64,000 bases of DNA from Myotis daubentonii. Taxonomy: Eukaryota; Chordata; Mammalia; Chiroptera; Vespertilionidae. This document shows positions 10,535 to 22,036 of the stretch, piece by piece; the first letter of the stretch is position 1, and each line of letters opens with the position of its first letter. The translations under genes were made by a program, and so were the position numbers. Below the pieces are notes generated by a model. The model ran no database searches and had not been told where the DNA came from. It was given only the letters and a program-made list of their open reading frames with translations. The stretch is from positions 88,486,641-88,550,640 of the forward strand of contig NC_081846.1 of NCBI RefSeq assembly GCF_963259705.1, in the 5' to 3' direction.

Positions 10535-11700
10535 TTAGGGAAATTAAAAACTATATTACCATTCACATCTTCCTAAAATAATAATAATTGTATTTGAATA
10601 GTTCACTGTTTATTTCATTCTGTTGTCTCATACAATTTTTCTCAGAGATCTTGTATTTTTTCTGAAGTCTTGATTTATAGAGATCATGGATTACTTCTTT
10701 AGTTTCATAGAAAAATATTGATCACAACTTTTATTGTGTGGATTATGTAATATGTCTGGTGTATATTAATCAATTACCTATGTGGTTCTTTTTTCTCTTT
10801 CTTTACTTTGCATATTTTTGCCTGCTATGCTAATATTTTCTTTTTAATGCTCACTAATATCTTAAAAGAGGTAAAGGAAGGTGGCAGTAGAGAGTAAGTC
10901 ATAATGGGCTAACTTTTTGAAAAATATAGTCTTAAGAAGATACTAGAAGTATTTATTCCACAAATTCAGCAATTTGAGTTACTTTTTTTTTGTCCATTTA
11001 AGGTTCATCTGTTCTCAAGCTTGACTCTCCTGTAGAATAATTATAAAGCTTTGGGTAAAGATATTGTGTGTGTGAGATTTAACCTGTACTTCTCCAGACT
11101 TAAAAAACACCCAGTAGCCACAGAACTTTTTACTGCCACAGGTTTTCCTCCATTATTCTATATTAACAGTAACTCTCCTCAAATACCTGATACATTATTG
11201 TCTAATTCCATATTATTTGCTAATTCATCAATATCAAACAGGATTCAGAAATACTCCTCTAGATTTCTAAAAAACTTATTTTTTTTTCATTTCAACTCAA
11301 AGAGGGGTTATATTGTTTCTTGGGGTAAAAACCACTTTTGCAAACTTCTAGTCTTTTCATAGAGCTGAGAACATATTGTCAATAGGTAGTCTGTATTATC
11401 GTGGACCAATATTTATAGTATTTTCCATGCTTTCTTCATATATTGTATTTTTTGGATTATGTATTTTCTATTATAATTGTTTTTTATCTTTAATTGTTGT
11501 TTTTCTTTTTTCCAAGTTTATTTCTCAGAAGATACCTTCATTTTGCTCCCTTAAGCAAGGGTTATCAGAATATGTCCCACAGGTAAAGTTTCACAATCAA
11601 CACTATCATCAGCTTACCAGGCATAGGAATCCTTATGAATTTACCTTGTAGTGGCTTTTACTGCCATGTGCAGAATTTTGATCCATAAAAGTCTAATGAT
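10531..11700. other. AT-rich DNA, probably decayed L1; no gene
   Basis: T-rich sequence with no open frame that looks like a protein and no clear repeat ends. Short stretches resemble very old L1 antisense, but I could not fix borders or family. Confidence 0.4.
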
Positions 11701-12560
11701 CATAAAGAAATCCAAGAGACATATGAAAAAATGCTCAAAGTCACTAATCATCTGAGAGATGCAAATTAAAATGACAATGAGTTATCACCTCACACCTGTC
11801 AGAATGGCTATCATCAGCAAATCAACAAATAACAAGTGCTGGCAAGGATATGGAGAAAAGGGAACCCTAGTACACTGCTAGTGCGAATGCAGACTGGTGC
11901 AGCCATTATGGAAAACAGTATGGAGTTTCCTTAAAAAATTAAGTATGGAACTGCCACTTGACCCAGTGATCCCACTTCTAGGAATAGATCCTAAGAAACC
12001 TAAAACATCAATCAGAAAGAACGTATGCACCCCTATGTTCATAGCAGCACAATTTACAATGACTAAGATTTGGAAACAGCTCAAGTGCCCATCAGCAGAT
12101 GAATGGATAAAAAAGCTGTGTTATATTTACACCATGGAATACTATGCTGCTATAAAAAAGAAAGAACTTTTACCATTTGCAGCAGCATGGATAGACCTGG
12201 AGAGCATTATGCTAAGCGAAATAAGCCAGTCAGAGAAAGGTAAGTATCACACAATGCTATTCATATATGGAATCTAATGAACAAAATAAACTGATTAACA
12301 AAATTTATCCAGAGACATAGAAGCATGGAACAGACTGATGAATTTCAGAGGGAAGGTGGGGGTTGGGAGCTGGGTGGGAAGTGGTTAACTGGGGAACGTA
12401 TATGCATATATGCTAGCCCATGGACCCAGACAATAGAGTGGTGAAGGCCTGGGAAGGGGAGATGGGGTGGAGAGAGTCAATGGAAAACAAACAAATAAAT
12501 AAACAAACAAAGGGGACATCTGTAATATTTTCAACAATAAATATAAATTTTAAAAAACAT
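11701..12560 (+). mobile_element. L1 3' end: ORF2 C-terminus and 3' UTR
   Basis: This 5'-truncated L1 in sense orientation contains the ORF2 C-terminal region (block ATGCAAATTAAAATGACAAT at 11760) and then a G-rich 3' UTR (about 12340-12480), an ACAAACAAATAAATAAAC region and an AATAAAT tail to 12560. The 3' UTR layout resembles bat L1s. It is moderately decayed. Confidence 0.88.
11897..12277 (+). pseudogene. L1 ORF2p C-terminal fragment
   Basis: An open run of about 126 codons translates to the extreme C-terminal part of L1 ORF2p: the segment with [11 protein letters not shown] (residues about 22-32) and MEYYAAIKKKE (residues about 80-90) is diagnostic. In a full L1 this is the end of a roughly 1,275-residue endonuclease/reverse-transcriptase protein. 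The endonuclease, reverse-transcriptase and most of the Cys-rich region are absent because the element is 5'-truncated. The frame stops at about 12277, in the expected place before the 3' UTR. It is not functional and not a host gene. Confidence 0.85.
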
Positions 12561-12639
12561 CTTATGGTCTTCCCATGAACATTTTAATTTTTAAAGTAAA
12601 TCTCTTTCAGTGTAGAGAAAATCAGTCATACAGCTACAT

Positions 12640-12780
12640 TCGGCCTTTCTTTTATTAATCCAATCAATATTTATCGAATCCTTGCTATGTACAAACACTA
12701 GTCTAAGTAGGAGACAAGAAATTCCTTATCTTCATGGACCTTCATCTAATGAGGGATGAGGCTGTTTAAATACGTAGGCA
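12640..12780 (+). repeat. L2- or MIR-like relic
   Basis: TTGCTATGTACAAACACTAG and the following CTTCATGGACCTTCATCTAA resemble the diagnostic 'tactatgtgccaggcact... catggagcttacattct' blocks of mammalian L2/MIR elements. It is divergent and the borders are loose. Confidence 0.5.
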
Positions 12781-15240
12781 CGACTTGCGCAGGTCTCCAT
12801 TGTAAAGGCTTTTGAAGTGCTCACCTTTGCTACCTTCAAATTCTATTATTTTCTCTTTGTGCGTTAGTCTTATGAGAATTTGATTTGATAAGATACTAGT
12901 TTTCCTGATTAGATATAAATACTGAACATTTTATAGTGTAGCTTTCAGCAAAAGATGGAATGTGTCGGGGCTTGAAGGTAATACAATTTAAGTTTTTATC
13001 AGAATATAATTTAAAAGTGTTTGTACTGAATGCCAGACTTTTAAAAAGAGAAACACCAAAAGCAAGTGAAGCAGATTGTGCAATTTAAGCCACTTGGCAT
13101 TTAGTGTAAAAGGACATTTTACAAGCTGGTTAAAGGTAAATCCTGCGTCTACAGAAATATTGACTGCTTCCCAAATCAGCCATCCATCAATATGTGCAGA
13201 GATTTCCAACAAAGAGTTTGTAATGAATTTAGCTTTCCTTCTGTTCAAATTGCTTGCACAGAATCAATAAAAACCAATTGCTCTTTATCAGCATTATAAG
13301 ATACCGAACAACCGAGAGTTATAGCTATCTTTAGTCATCTGGTAAATTATTAGTATTTTGGTTACCTTTTAGTTTTGAATTTTCTCTGACATGAACTTGC
13401 TCTGTATTTTCCTCCAGTGGTTTGCCCTAACCTCATGATTCCCAGAAGCTAAGAGTAAATCAAACCAATGATAATTAGTGCTCTTTTGAGCCCAGAAATC
13501 ATTAGAGACAGCAAGATGGGGACTTTTACCAGTCTAACCTCAACTCCTTCTTCTCAGTTCACATTCTCTGTTTTTATAATAGGCTCATTATCAAAGCCGA
13601 TAAAGAGACATTGGGTTTCAACTAATCTCTGTTATTCACTTCACTGAGTTTATCTTGTAAACTGCAGAGCTGAGCTGATTAAAATCGGCTTCACTGGGCA
13701 CATCATCATTTCCTTATTAACCTTTCTCAAACATTTTCCTGCTCTGATCCAAATTGCCCGTGAGCAGGCCGGACACATCTAGGCAGTTGGATGTCATCTG
13801 TCTGTGGTTGATGATGACATTTTAGAGATACTGAGCTGGTGAGGGGACCGGAAGAGAATTAGTCACAGATGGTAACAAACATTAGGTCAAGGTGTTAGAG
13901 GAGGCACCCTGGAAATAGACTCTGAGATGGGAATGGCATACACAGGCTTTCTGGGTTGTGATTACAGAAGATAAACCTCTAGTGAAGTGAGAAGTCAAAG
14001 TGAGGCAATGGGAAAGCTGACATGCATTGTGGTCTCAGCTAAGGCCCCAGACAAGCCAAGGGAGCTCTCAGGCTGGGACGCCTCTTCACAGGGACCTCTT
14101 TGTTTCCCTGTCTCAGCTTCCTTGGTAGTGGCATAACCTTGGACATACAGGTAGCTGAGGGCCATGCCCAGTAACAGATAGAGCTAGAAACTCTTTCAGC
14201 ATCCAGCAATCCTGGCAGCTGGCTTGGGTATATTTGGATGTGAAATGAGGATCTGGTTGGAACTCCAGACAACCCATTACAGTGTGTAGTTAGTAAGGAA
14301 GGCTTAGGGTTAGGGAGCGTACAGTTGTGCTTGTTGTTTCTGGAAGTGTGATGATTAAATAATAGCACTGCTAAGCGTTTATGGCCATGTCGGTAGATTT
14401 AATGGTATAATAATATCCATGTCTCTTCAAAATTAGTGGTCTTCAGCCCAGACCCCAAATAAGCAAATGCTTTTCCCATAAGAGAGAATGAACCACAACC
14501 CTTTATCACCACAGACTGGATATACTGGAAGGAAGGACAACACTTATTTGGATAAATGGACAGGGAGACAAGTAACATGGAACAAACACACAGAGAGAAA
14601 GATGTTTTTGTCTTTCTTGGTATTAAGTAAAGGAGGAAGCTGACTTTTCACAGAGCATTTGGGAGAATTCAACTAGTATCAGAATATTGACCACAAAAAC
14701 TAGAGTCTATACATACTAGGATTTTCCTTCTCCAGTAAATGCATGCCAATACTCCTCCCAAGGAAAACTACAAAGTTAAAAAAAAATACAAACTCAAATC
14801 TCTTTGAAGGTATTACAGGACTACTAAGTCAACCAGAAGTTAAAAGGTTAGAATCTGAGAAAGAGGGAAAGCCCATTGAGATGGGTCCAATTCCAGAGGG
14901 ATTTTCCCACTGGGGCATTTGAAAGTTAATAAGTGACATGGGGCTCAGAGGCACAAAAACCAAGCAGAAAGCAGTGACTACAGATGGATAGGGAAACTGG
15001 CCTGAGCCTCATGCAGTGTCATGAAGCTACGAAATTAAAACATGGACTCTTGGACTCCAAGTCAGTCAGTTGAGGATAGACCATGAAACCATGGGAAGTG
15101 CCTTGAGATGCACTTCTGCCATCTGCCCACCCTTCCTATTAAGACATTTACTCATCTTTAGGCAGAAGGGCTATGAAGGCAAGAGGAAAGACATAATTAA
15201 AATAATATATATCCTTACATTAATCCTTTTCTAATTTGTT
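12781..15240. other. unique DNA, no gene recognised
   Basis: About 2.4 kb with balanced composition and few recognisable repeats. Open frames are short and lack recognisable domains. The part at about 12960-13830 looks unusually free of repeats and could contain non-coding regulatory DNA, but nothing in the sequence proves it. Confidence 0.5.
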
Positions 15241-15247
15241 AAATATA

Positions 15248-15562
15248 TCAATACTAGAGGCCCAGTGCATGGATTCATGCATCGGTGGGGTCCCTTGGCC
15301 TGGACTGCAGGGATGAGGTTGAAAGTGGCTTTCTGACATCCCCAAGGAGTCCTGGATTCTGAGAGGGTGGTTCTCAGGTGACGCACCCCAGAATTGGGCT
15401 CCCTCTTCTCTGATTCTGGGTGAGTCACCCGAGAACCACAGCTGCCAAGTCACCGCAGCTCGGCAGCTCCTGCATTGAGCGTTTGCACCTGGTGGTCATT
15501 GTGCATTATAGCTACTGGCCAGCCGGTTGGCTGGTCGCTTCGGCTTTTATAAATATAGATAT
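15248..15562 (+). mobile_element. HeliBat-type non-autonomous Helitron
   Basis: The 5' end reads ATACTAGAGGCCCAGTGCAT followed by an imperfect hairpin around ATGGATTCATGCAT, and the 3' end reads GCTTTTATAAATATAG after a GGCCAGCCGGTTGGCTGGTC palindrome. The same end pair recurs at 24008-24296 and 32728-33270 in reverse. There are no terminal inverted repeats and no target duplication, as expected for rolling-circle elements. No Rep/helicase coding is present. Confidence 0.9.
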
Positions 15563-16798
15563 TTTGTAATGTTACACCATTCTTGCAATTTTTTTAAACA
15601 AGAACTTGCTGGATTCTATGTAGTATATTTTGTTTAGCAATTTGTATTCACATTAAAAAATAAAAGTGACTCATAATTACCCTCTGTTGTGCAGGCCTTG
15701 TTTTGTAATCTGTTGTGTTATTCCTCGCATTAATTGTGTATTATGTGTGTGTTTTCTTGTGAAAACTTTTATATATTTGATATGTTATTTTGGGTGTTTC
15801 TTAATAATTGACTCTAAAGCCTTAGTAATAGTAGGCCAGTGACAATGAAATTTGTTACCCAGACCAGTGCACTTTCAAAGGTGAACAGTCACCATTGGTG
15901 TTTGCATTGAGGAACAGGCACAGGCTGGAGCTCACATCAGCAAATGGGATATTTGATCCATTTATTATGACCTAGGAATTATTTTTTATTTTCTTCATTT
16001 ACTTTTTTAAAATCATATTTTTCAGGAAACTATATAGTTTTCCTAATTTTTTTTAACTGTGTTGGTAAAGAGTTTGTCTTAGTATTTTCTTAGCATTGGC
16101 AATGTCTCTGAGGTTCTTTTTTCCTAGAGCACATCTCTAGACTTTTGCTTTGGGTTTTTGTTTATTTGGAATTGCTTTTATTTACTCCTTTATCTTTATT
16201 AGTACTTTCCCTGGATACAACATTTTGTATTTACATTCATTTCCACTAGGGACTTTGATGGTCTAACTTAATTATCTTCTGGCTTTTGTTGTTTTTGAGA
16301 AATCTTTTGTCAATGTGACTTTATCTTTTCATATTAATCTTTTCCCTGTCAGGTTACTTTAAAGGTCATCTCTTTCCCCTTGGTGTTCTGCTGTTTCTCT
16401 ATGCCCTGATTGATGTAGGTTTCTTACTATATATGTTGCTTGAAATTTGTTTTTTTCCTGAATCTAATGATCTGGGTAGTTAATTATCCTTCTGAATATG
16501 GTACATCCTCTATTTTCTTTCTTCTCCTGGAACTTTGTTTAATTGTGTGTTAGATGTTGTTCTATGTTCTTTATCTCTTAACCTCTCTCATATTTTCCAT
16601 CTCTTTGGCTCCATGTAAAATCTTGACACCTGGTTATGTTTTTTAATTTATTCTTTATCCTATCCAGTCTTAGATAGCAGACTATTGGGTACATTTCAAA
16701 TTTTCCTGGTAGCCTGTTAGTTAAAACATAATGTACATTTTTATAAATTAACCCACCCCAAATTAAAAACAGAGGCACATTTTAAAAACAGGTTATTG
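15563..16798 (-). mobile_element. old L1, 5' region in antisense
   Basis: The T-rich stretch contains the antisense of old L1 5' regions, clearest around 16120-16420 (TTCTGGCTTTTGTTG-like block at about 16277 and its neighbours). It is strongly decayed and ends at the SINE at 16799. Confidence 0.45.
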
Positions 16799-17012
16799 CC
16801 TTACCTGGTTTGGCTCAGTGGATAGAGCATCAGCCTGTGGACTAACGGGTCCTGAGTTCAATTCCAGTCAAGGGCACATGCCTGGATTGTGGGCTTGGGC
16901 CCCAGTAGAAGTAGAAGGTGTGTAGGAGACAGCTGATCAATGATTCTCATCATTGATGTTTCTATCTTTTCCTCTCCCTTCCTCTAAAATAAATAAAAGT
17001 ATATTTTAAAAT
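16799..17012 (+). mobile_element. Ves-type tRNA-derived SINE
   Basis: The head GCCTTACCTGGTTTGGCTC, tRNA-like boxes, CT-rich middle and AATAAAAGTATA tail are all present. Flanks AGGTTATT (16791-16798) and AGTTTATT (17013-17020) are a slightly diverged target duplication. Confidence 0.92.
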
Positions 17013-17020
17013 AGTTTATT

Positions 17021-17620
17021 AACAGTGTCCCAGACATCTCCTTGTGGTCCCAAGTATCATCTGCCTTCCTTCTTATAGGCAATCTTTCTCCTTCTTTCTA
17101 TCATAATCAAGAACTTTTACTTCTTTCTTACTTTCAAATAAATGGAAACAATCCCATATTCACTGTTTGGAGTCTGTCTTCTGTCACTCAATATTATTTT
17201 TATGAAATTTATTATGTCATTTTACTTAGCAATATTCCATTATTTTTCTTGCTGTCAGGAATCATTAGGTATGTATATATTTATTCCTTCTATTGGTAAA
17301 GACATTTACTTTGTTCCAGATTGGGGTCATTATGAACAGTGATCCTATAAAGATTCTAGTCTGTGTTCTAGCGAATAGTCTGCACATTTCTATAGGGTGT
17401 ATACCTAAAAGCAAGGTAGACTCATACTCATAGAACTGGTGTATGCTTAGTTGGTGTCAAACAATATCCCACCAGCAATGTTTAAGGGTCCAGTTGGGCA
17501 ACATTGCCACCAAACTTGATTTGGGCACTCCTTGTAATCTAAACCTAGCTGGTTGGTGTGAAGTCAGATTTAGCTAATATTTTGGGGCATCTTTTTTTCT
17601 TTCTCACTTTTTGAATTTTC
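17021..17620 (-). mobile_element. old L1-like remnant, antisense
   Basis: The order of degraded blocks (CACTCAATATTATTTTTATG near 17186, an AATATTCCATTATTTTTC block near 17230, GTCATTATGAACAGTGATCC near 17326, ATACCTAAAAGCA near 17400) follows the antisense of old L1/HAL1-type elements. It is highly diverged. Confidence 0.5.
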
Positions 17621-17894
17621 TAAATTTTCTTTTTTTTTAATTTTAAATATGTTTGTTTTATGTTCTATACTTGAGACTTCTATTGCTTGAAAGTTTGGTC
17701 AGTTATTTCTGCTGATATATGCACACACCTAAATTTTAGACTATACACTGAGTGGCCAGATTATTATGACCACCTGGCGTTTGTAGGCAAATTAGCTATA
17801 ATTTCGCGCTGAAATTGCTAGAGGGCCAGACCATTATAAATAGGGAAGCAGGTTGTTTACCACGACAGTAGAAGTGATTTTTTTTCCTGAAGAT

Positions 17895-17972
17895 ATGGGT
17901 AAACAATGCAATTTAACAGCCTTTGAACGTGGGATATACTTGAACATGGGTGGCCAGATTATTATGACCACC
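17895..17972 (+). pseudogene. Tc1-like transposase, N-terminal stub
   Basis: The ATG at 17895 opens the short frame MGKQCNLTAFERG and then runs into the inner element's terminal repeat and a stop. The position, shortly after an untranslated leader and before an FERG helix-turn-helix start, matches the beginning of Tc1-like transposases. The remainder of the paired DNA-binding domain is missing. An inverted copy of the same stub is in the right arm near 18755-18800. Confidence 0.7.
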
Positions 17973-17994
17973 TGATGTTTGTAGGCAAATCAGC

Positions 17995-18705
17995 CGTACA
18001 CTGCATCGTATGGGATATGGAAGCCGAAGGCCTGTTTGAACACCTTTGCTGTCTGCAGTTACCAAGATAACATGTCTCCAATTCACAAAGGAACACAAGG
18101 ATTGGACAGTCGAACACTGGAAAAAAGTCATGTGATCCAATGAATCACGTTTCCAGTTGCATCATGCAGATGGCAGAGTGAGAATTTGGCGGAAACAGCA
18201 TGAAAGCATGCACCCCACATGCATGAGTACAACCCTTCAAGTTGGTGGGGGCAGTGTTATGGTTTGGGACATGTTTTCCTGGCATGATTTTGGCCCTTTA
18301 ATTCGTGTGGAACAACGTCTGAATAGCACAACATACCTAAGTTTCGTTGCTGATCGAGTTCATCCTATCATGTTGATGGCGTATCCCACTGGAGATGGCT
18401 TCTTCCAACAAGACAATGCGCCATGCCACGGTGCTCGTATTGTGCAGGAGTGGTTTCAAGAACAGGAGGAAGACTTTACCTTGCTTAGGTGGCCCCCACA
18501 ATCACCAGATGTCAATCCAATTGAGCATTGGTGGGATGAAGTTAAAAGAGCCATCAGGCAGCTTGGTTCCACAACCATCAAATCTCACAGAACTGGACAG
18601 TGCTATTCATCAGGCATGGTGTCAGATTCCTCACATCACCTTTCAACATCCAGTGGAGTCAATGCCAGTATTGAAGGCAAAAGGTGGCCCAAACGAAGTA
18701 CTGAT
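17995..18705 (+). pseudogene. Tc1-like DD36E transposase, N-truncated and frameshifted
   Basis: Translation gives the catalytic half of a Tc1-like transposase: RTLHRMGYGSRRPV at the start, WTVEHWKKV, GRVRIWRKQHESM, GGGSVMVW, QQDNAPCH (second catalytic Asp near 18412) and PPQSPDVNPIEHWWDEVK (catalytic Glu near 18523). Exactly 36 residues separate that Asp from the Glu, the DD36E spacing rather than the DD34E of classic Tc1. The first catalytic Asp of the usual SDESRF block is Asn here (SNESRF, about 18137-18154), preceded by an in-frame stop (TGA at about 18132); another stop follows RRPV. After WWDEVKRAIRQ a frameshift near 18570 moves the tail (ending VLKAKGGPNE) to another frame. The DNA-binding domain is largely absent. 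The gene is therefore dead. Confidence 0.92.
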
Positions 18706-18939
18706 GGGGTGGTCATAATAATCTGGCCACTTAATATATATATATATATATCCCATGTTCAAAGGCTGTTAAATCGCGTTGTTTACCCAGATCTTCAGAA
18801 AAAAATCACTTCTACTGTCATGGTAAATAACCTGCTTCCCTATTTATAATGGTCTGGCCTTCTAGCAACTTCAGCGCAAAATTATAGCTAATTTGCCTAC
18901 AAACGCCAGGTGGTCATAGTAATCTGGCCACTCCGTGTA

Positions 18940-20295
18940 TATGTTTGATAAATTCCGTGAAGGCCAGGCCTCCTGGCCGCAGGAGTTGTTTTGCTCTGCT
19001 GGTTGCCCCAGACTGTGCCCACCAAGGGGTGCTTTCCGTAGGTTCCTTTATGAGACACTGAGCAATCCTGTGAGAAGGTGAAATCGTACCTCTTACCCCA
19101 TGCTTGTGATTTAAAGCCTCAGCGGAGACATGTCCCCCACCTCCAGTCCAGCTTGAAGGGGTCAGGCTTTAGCATTTTAAAAATGTTTCCATTTTGAAGG
19201 GATGAGATTTCTGTAGTCCACCCTTCATTGCATTTAAAGCCATTTGCAGGGCATGTGCTGATGCTGGAGCCCCAGGCCCTAAACTGCATTCACAGCACCC
19301 CAAGGCCTCTCTCTTGTGACCTTTCACACTCACCATCCATATAACAGAGAGTATGTGAGCTGAGGGCAACCACGACTTCACAGGCCTTAGAACCCCCTGC
19401 TCGGTTTAGCAAAAGTGTCTTCCTGTCCCTTTTGCAATGTTATGTAGCTATTTTAATTGTTTTTATTTTATTTTATCCATAGCAAAACTTACATTTTAAC
19501 GGAAAAGTTTTTCTATTTTTCTGCTTACTAACAGCTATGGAGCACTCTTAGTATTTCTTTCATTAGTGACTTTTTCTACTTACTCCTTTTTAATCTTTTT
19601 TTCAGATGGATATTGAAACTTCTGTTTTAGTTTTATTTTGTTATTTTCTTTGCATACTTTCTATTCACACCATGTATACTATGCTCAGGGAGCGTCCCTC
19701 AGTCATCCAGCTCCACGCTGACTTTCAGCTGTGTTTATTCCACTCTTCATCCCAGCTATTACAGTTTTGTAGAAACATAATTTACATTTTCAGGATGTCT
19801 GTAGACTTTTTGGCTGTGATTAATTTTTCCATCGTGCTGAGGACATTATTCTGTTCGATTTTCTATTCACTTTGCTTATTGAGTCCATTTTCATGTAGTC
19901 AAATGCTTGACTTTCTTCTAATATCAGATGATTCCTGCTTTCAGGCTCCTGTCTGCAGCTGACATTCCCACTGACAGTCCCCTGGACCCGAGTGGTTTGC
20001 AGGGGCAAAGGGTGGTGTGTGCTGCTGGGATTTGCATTCAAACTTGTCAGTGGAAGTAGGGGAGGTTCAGGTTAAGCCATTGAGAGGTGAGTTGTTTTCA
20101 ATCTCTTGGAGACTCAAGGTTCCTAGTTGCCTCTTGCACCTGGGATCTTGGCCCGGTCTCTGACTCAGGCTCTGGAACCCACAGCTCTCACCTGGCAGTG
20201 GAGAGCCCATAGCGGAGGCCAAGCCCTTGGAGTGGTGACTCTACATTTTCCAACAAGTACTCTTAACAGTTAGCATAGAATGTCCACTAGCTCTT
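18940..20295. other. no gene; right part probably decayed L1
   Basis: 18940-19440 is mixed DNA without recognisable content. From about 19480 the T-rich sequence has the look of old L1 5'-region antisense, but no block is firm. Open frames here are random in character. Confidence 0.35.
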
Positions 20296-20305
20296 TATAA
20301 CCACT

Positions 20306-20528
20306 TTTTAAAAAATATATATATTTTATTGATTTTTTACAGAAAGGAAGGGAGAGGCATAGAGAGTTAGAAACATCGATGAGAGAGAAACATCGATCAG
20401 CTGCCTCCTGCACACCTGCTAGTGGGGATGTGCCCACAACCAAGGTACATGCCCTTGACCAGAATCAAACCTGGGACCCTTCAGTCCACAGGCCGATGCT
20501 CTCTCGACTGAGCCAAACCGGTTAGGGC
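20306..20528 (-). mobile_element. Ves-type tRNA-derived SINE
   Basis: This is a full-length antisense copy whose head is at the right (antisense of AGCCCTAACCGGTTTGGCTC). The perfect 10-bp target duplication TATAACCACT is at 20296-20305 and 20529-20538. It is one of the best preserved SINEs in the window. Confidence 0.95.
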
Positions 20529-21071
20529 TATAACCACTGTCTTGATAATATAACAGTCTTGACACTTTACCTCCAATAATTCTCTTTTACCTTTGGCATG
20601 ATTATTTTAGTATATTTTAAATATTCTCTCTATTTGTAATTATTATTATTATTTTATACTTTCATTTATTAGTTTTAGCTACTTACTTACCATTTCTTCA
20701 TCTTTCCTGCATATCTGAACTTCAAACAGACATAATTTTCCTTTGGCCTGAAGAACTTCCTTCAGTGTTTCCTTTAATGTGCATATACTCACATAAAGCC
20801 TCTTTTTTTAATGTTTGGTAAAAATGTCTTTATTTCACCTTTTCTCAAGGATACTTTGCTTGGTTCAGAATTCCCATTTGGCAGGTTTTTTCTATCACCC
20901 TAAGTTTAAACATATAGTCCCATGTTCCATTGTCTTCTGGCTTTCATATCTTCTATAAAGAAATTAGTTCTCAGTTTTATTGATACTCTTCAAAGGCCAT
21001 ATGTCTTTTGCTCTTAGCTTTTGGTTTTCAGTAGCATTATTATGAGAGTCTTAGATTTGGGCTTTCTTTAT

Positions 21072-21440
21072 TATCTTAGTCTGTTTGGGTTTCTATAGCA
21101 AAATACTAAATGCTGGGTGGTGTAAACAAGACACATTTATTTCTCACAGTTCTAGAGCTGGGGAGTCCAGGATGAACGTGCTGGCAGATGCAGTTCTTGG
21201 TGAGAGCTCCCTTCCTGGCTTGCAAAAAGTTGTTTCTCTGCTACATCCTCACAGGGTGGACACAGGAAACTCTGGTGTATCTTCCTCTCATAAGGGCACT
21301 AATCACATCATGGGAGCTCCACCCTTATGCCCTCATCTAAACCTAATTACCTTCCAAAGCCCCTGTCTCCAAATGTCATCACATTGGGAGTTAGAGGTTT
21401 AACATATTAATTGTGAGGGCCAACACATTCATCCACAACA
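21072..21440 (-). mobile_element. MLT1-type MaLR solo LTR
   Basis: The minus strand begins TGTTGTGGATGAATGTGTTG and follows the MLT1 consensus through AATGTGATGACATTTGGAGA-like and AACTGTGAGAAATAAAT (polyadenylation signal) blocks, ending ACTAAGATA. The 5-bp target duplication TTTAT is at 21067-21071 and 21441-21445, the size expected for ERVL/MaLR. It is an ancient mammal-wide element inserted in the older L1. Confidence 0.92.
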
Positions 21441-21559
21441 TTTATATTTCTCAATTTGAGGCTTGATGCATTTTGTCAGTTTTCTAATATTCTCAGCCAC
21501 TATCTCCTCAAGTAATCATTTAATATACTGGATTTCTGATGTCTTATTTTTTTTCTTTT

Positions 21560-21582
21560 CAATATATATATGTGTGTGTATA

Positions 21583-21631
<49 letters not shown>
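21560..21631 (+). repeat. (TA)n / TATG microsatellite
   Basis: TA-rich repeat with TGTG interruptions at its left, directly adjoining the tail of the SINE at 21632. It probably grew from that SINE's AT-rich tail. Confidence 0.9.
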
Positions 21632-21634
<3 letters not shown>

Positions 21635-21838
21635 TTTTTAATTGATTTCAGAGAAAGAAAGAGAGAGGGATAGGGAGATAGAAACATTGATGAGAGCGAA
21701 ACATTGATCTGCTGCCTCTTGCACATCTCCTACTGGGGATGAAGCCTGCAGCTCGGCCATGTGCCCTGGCTGGGAATTCAACCAGTGACCTCCTGGTGCA
21801 GGGGATGGCGCTCAACCACTGAGCCACAGTGACCAGGC
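21632..21838 (-). mobile_element. Ves-type tRNA-derived SINE (divergent)
   Basis: Antisense SINE with head at the right (antisense GCCTGGTCACTGTGGCTC). The body is more diverged from the other copies, with a different A-box/B-box linker. It is probably another Ves subfamily. Confidence 0.88.
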
Positions 21839-22036
21839 AAATCTTGTATTTTTACACATGTAATAATTTTTGTTTAAAGGCTGGACCTTATATTTGAAAT
21901 GCTTAGAGATGATTTCAGCTCTTAATAATGTTATATTTACTCATTGAGGATCTATGTTTACCCTTGCAAGTAGCTAGGCTGAAGACAAAATGCATTAATA
22001 TAATTGGGGATTATGATGATTAAAAGTTGGGGTTCA

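Larger units (their letters stand above)
17746..18937 (+). mobile_element. Tc1-like (DD36E) fold-back composite transposon
   Basis: The outer ends CACTGAGTGGCCAG and CTGGCCACTCCGTG are inverted and flanked by TA (17744-17745 and 18938-18939), the Tc1/mariner target. The two arms, 17746-17938 and about 18746-18937, are near-perfect inverted copies of roughly 190 bp, far longer than the simple end repeats. Each arm holds the transposon 5' end, untranslated leader and transposase start. Between them sits a second set of ends (TGGCCAGATTATTATGACC at 17951, its complement at 18711-18729) bracketing a damaged transposase gene. Thus one Tc1 derivative appears nested within a fold-back derivative of the same family. 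A TA run at 18734-18750 marks the inner right junction. Confidence 0.92.
20550..22021 (-). mobile_element. old L1, 5' region in antisense, interrupted
   Basis: Blocks at 20745-20900 (CTGAAGAACTTCCTTCAGTG; AAAATGTCTTTATTTCACC), 20930-20945 (CCATTGTCTTCTGGCTTTC) and 21480-21545 match the antisense of the ORF1/5' side of old L1. It is split by an MLT1 LTR (21072-21440), a TA microsatellite and a Ves SINE. Confidence 0.6.

Noticed and set aside
18157..18849. Functional Tc1 transposase gene
   Set aside because: First catalytic Asp replaced by Asn, in-frame stops upstream, missing DNA-binding domain and a frameshift after the catalytic Glu.
17746..18937. Long inverted repeat as a microRNA or hairpin RNA gene
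   Set aside because: The arms are transposon ends with TA target duplication; a structural RNA role is not needed to explain them.
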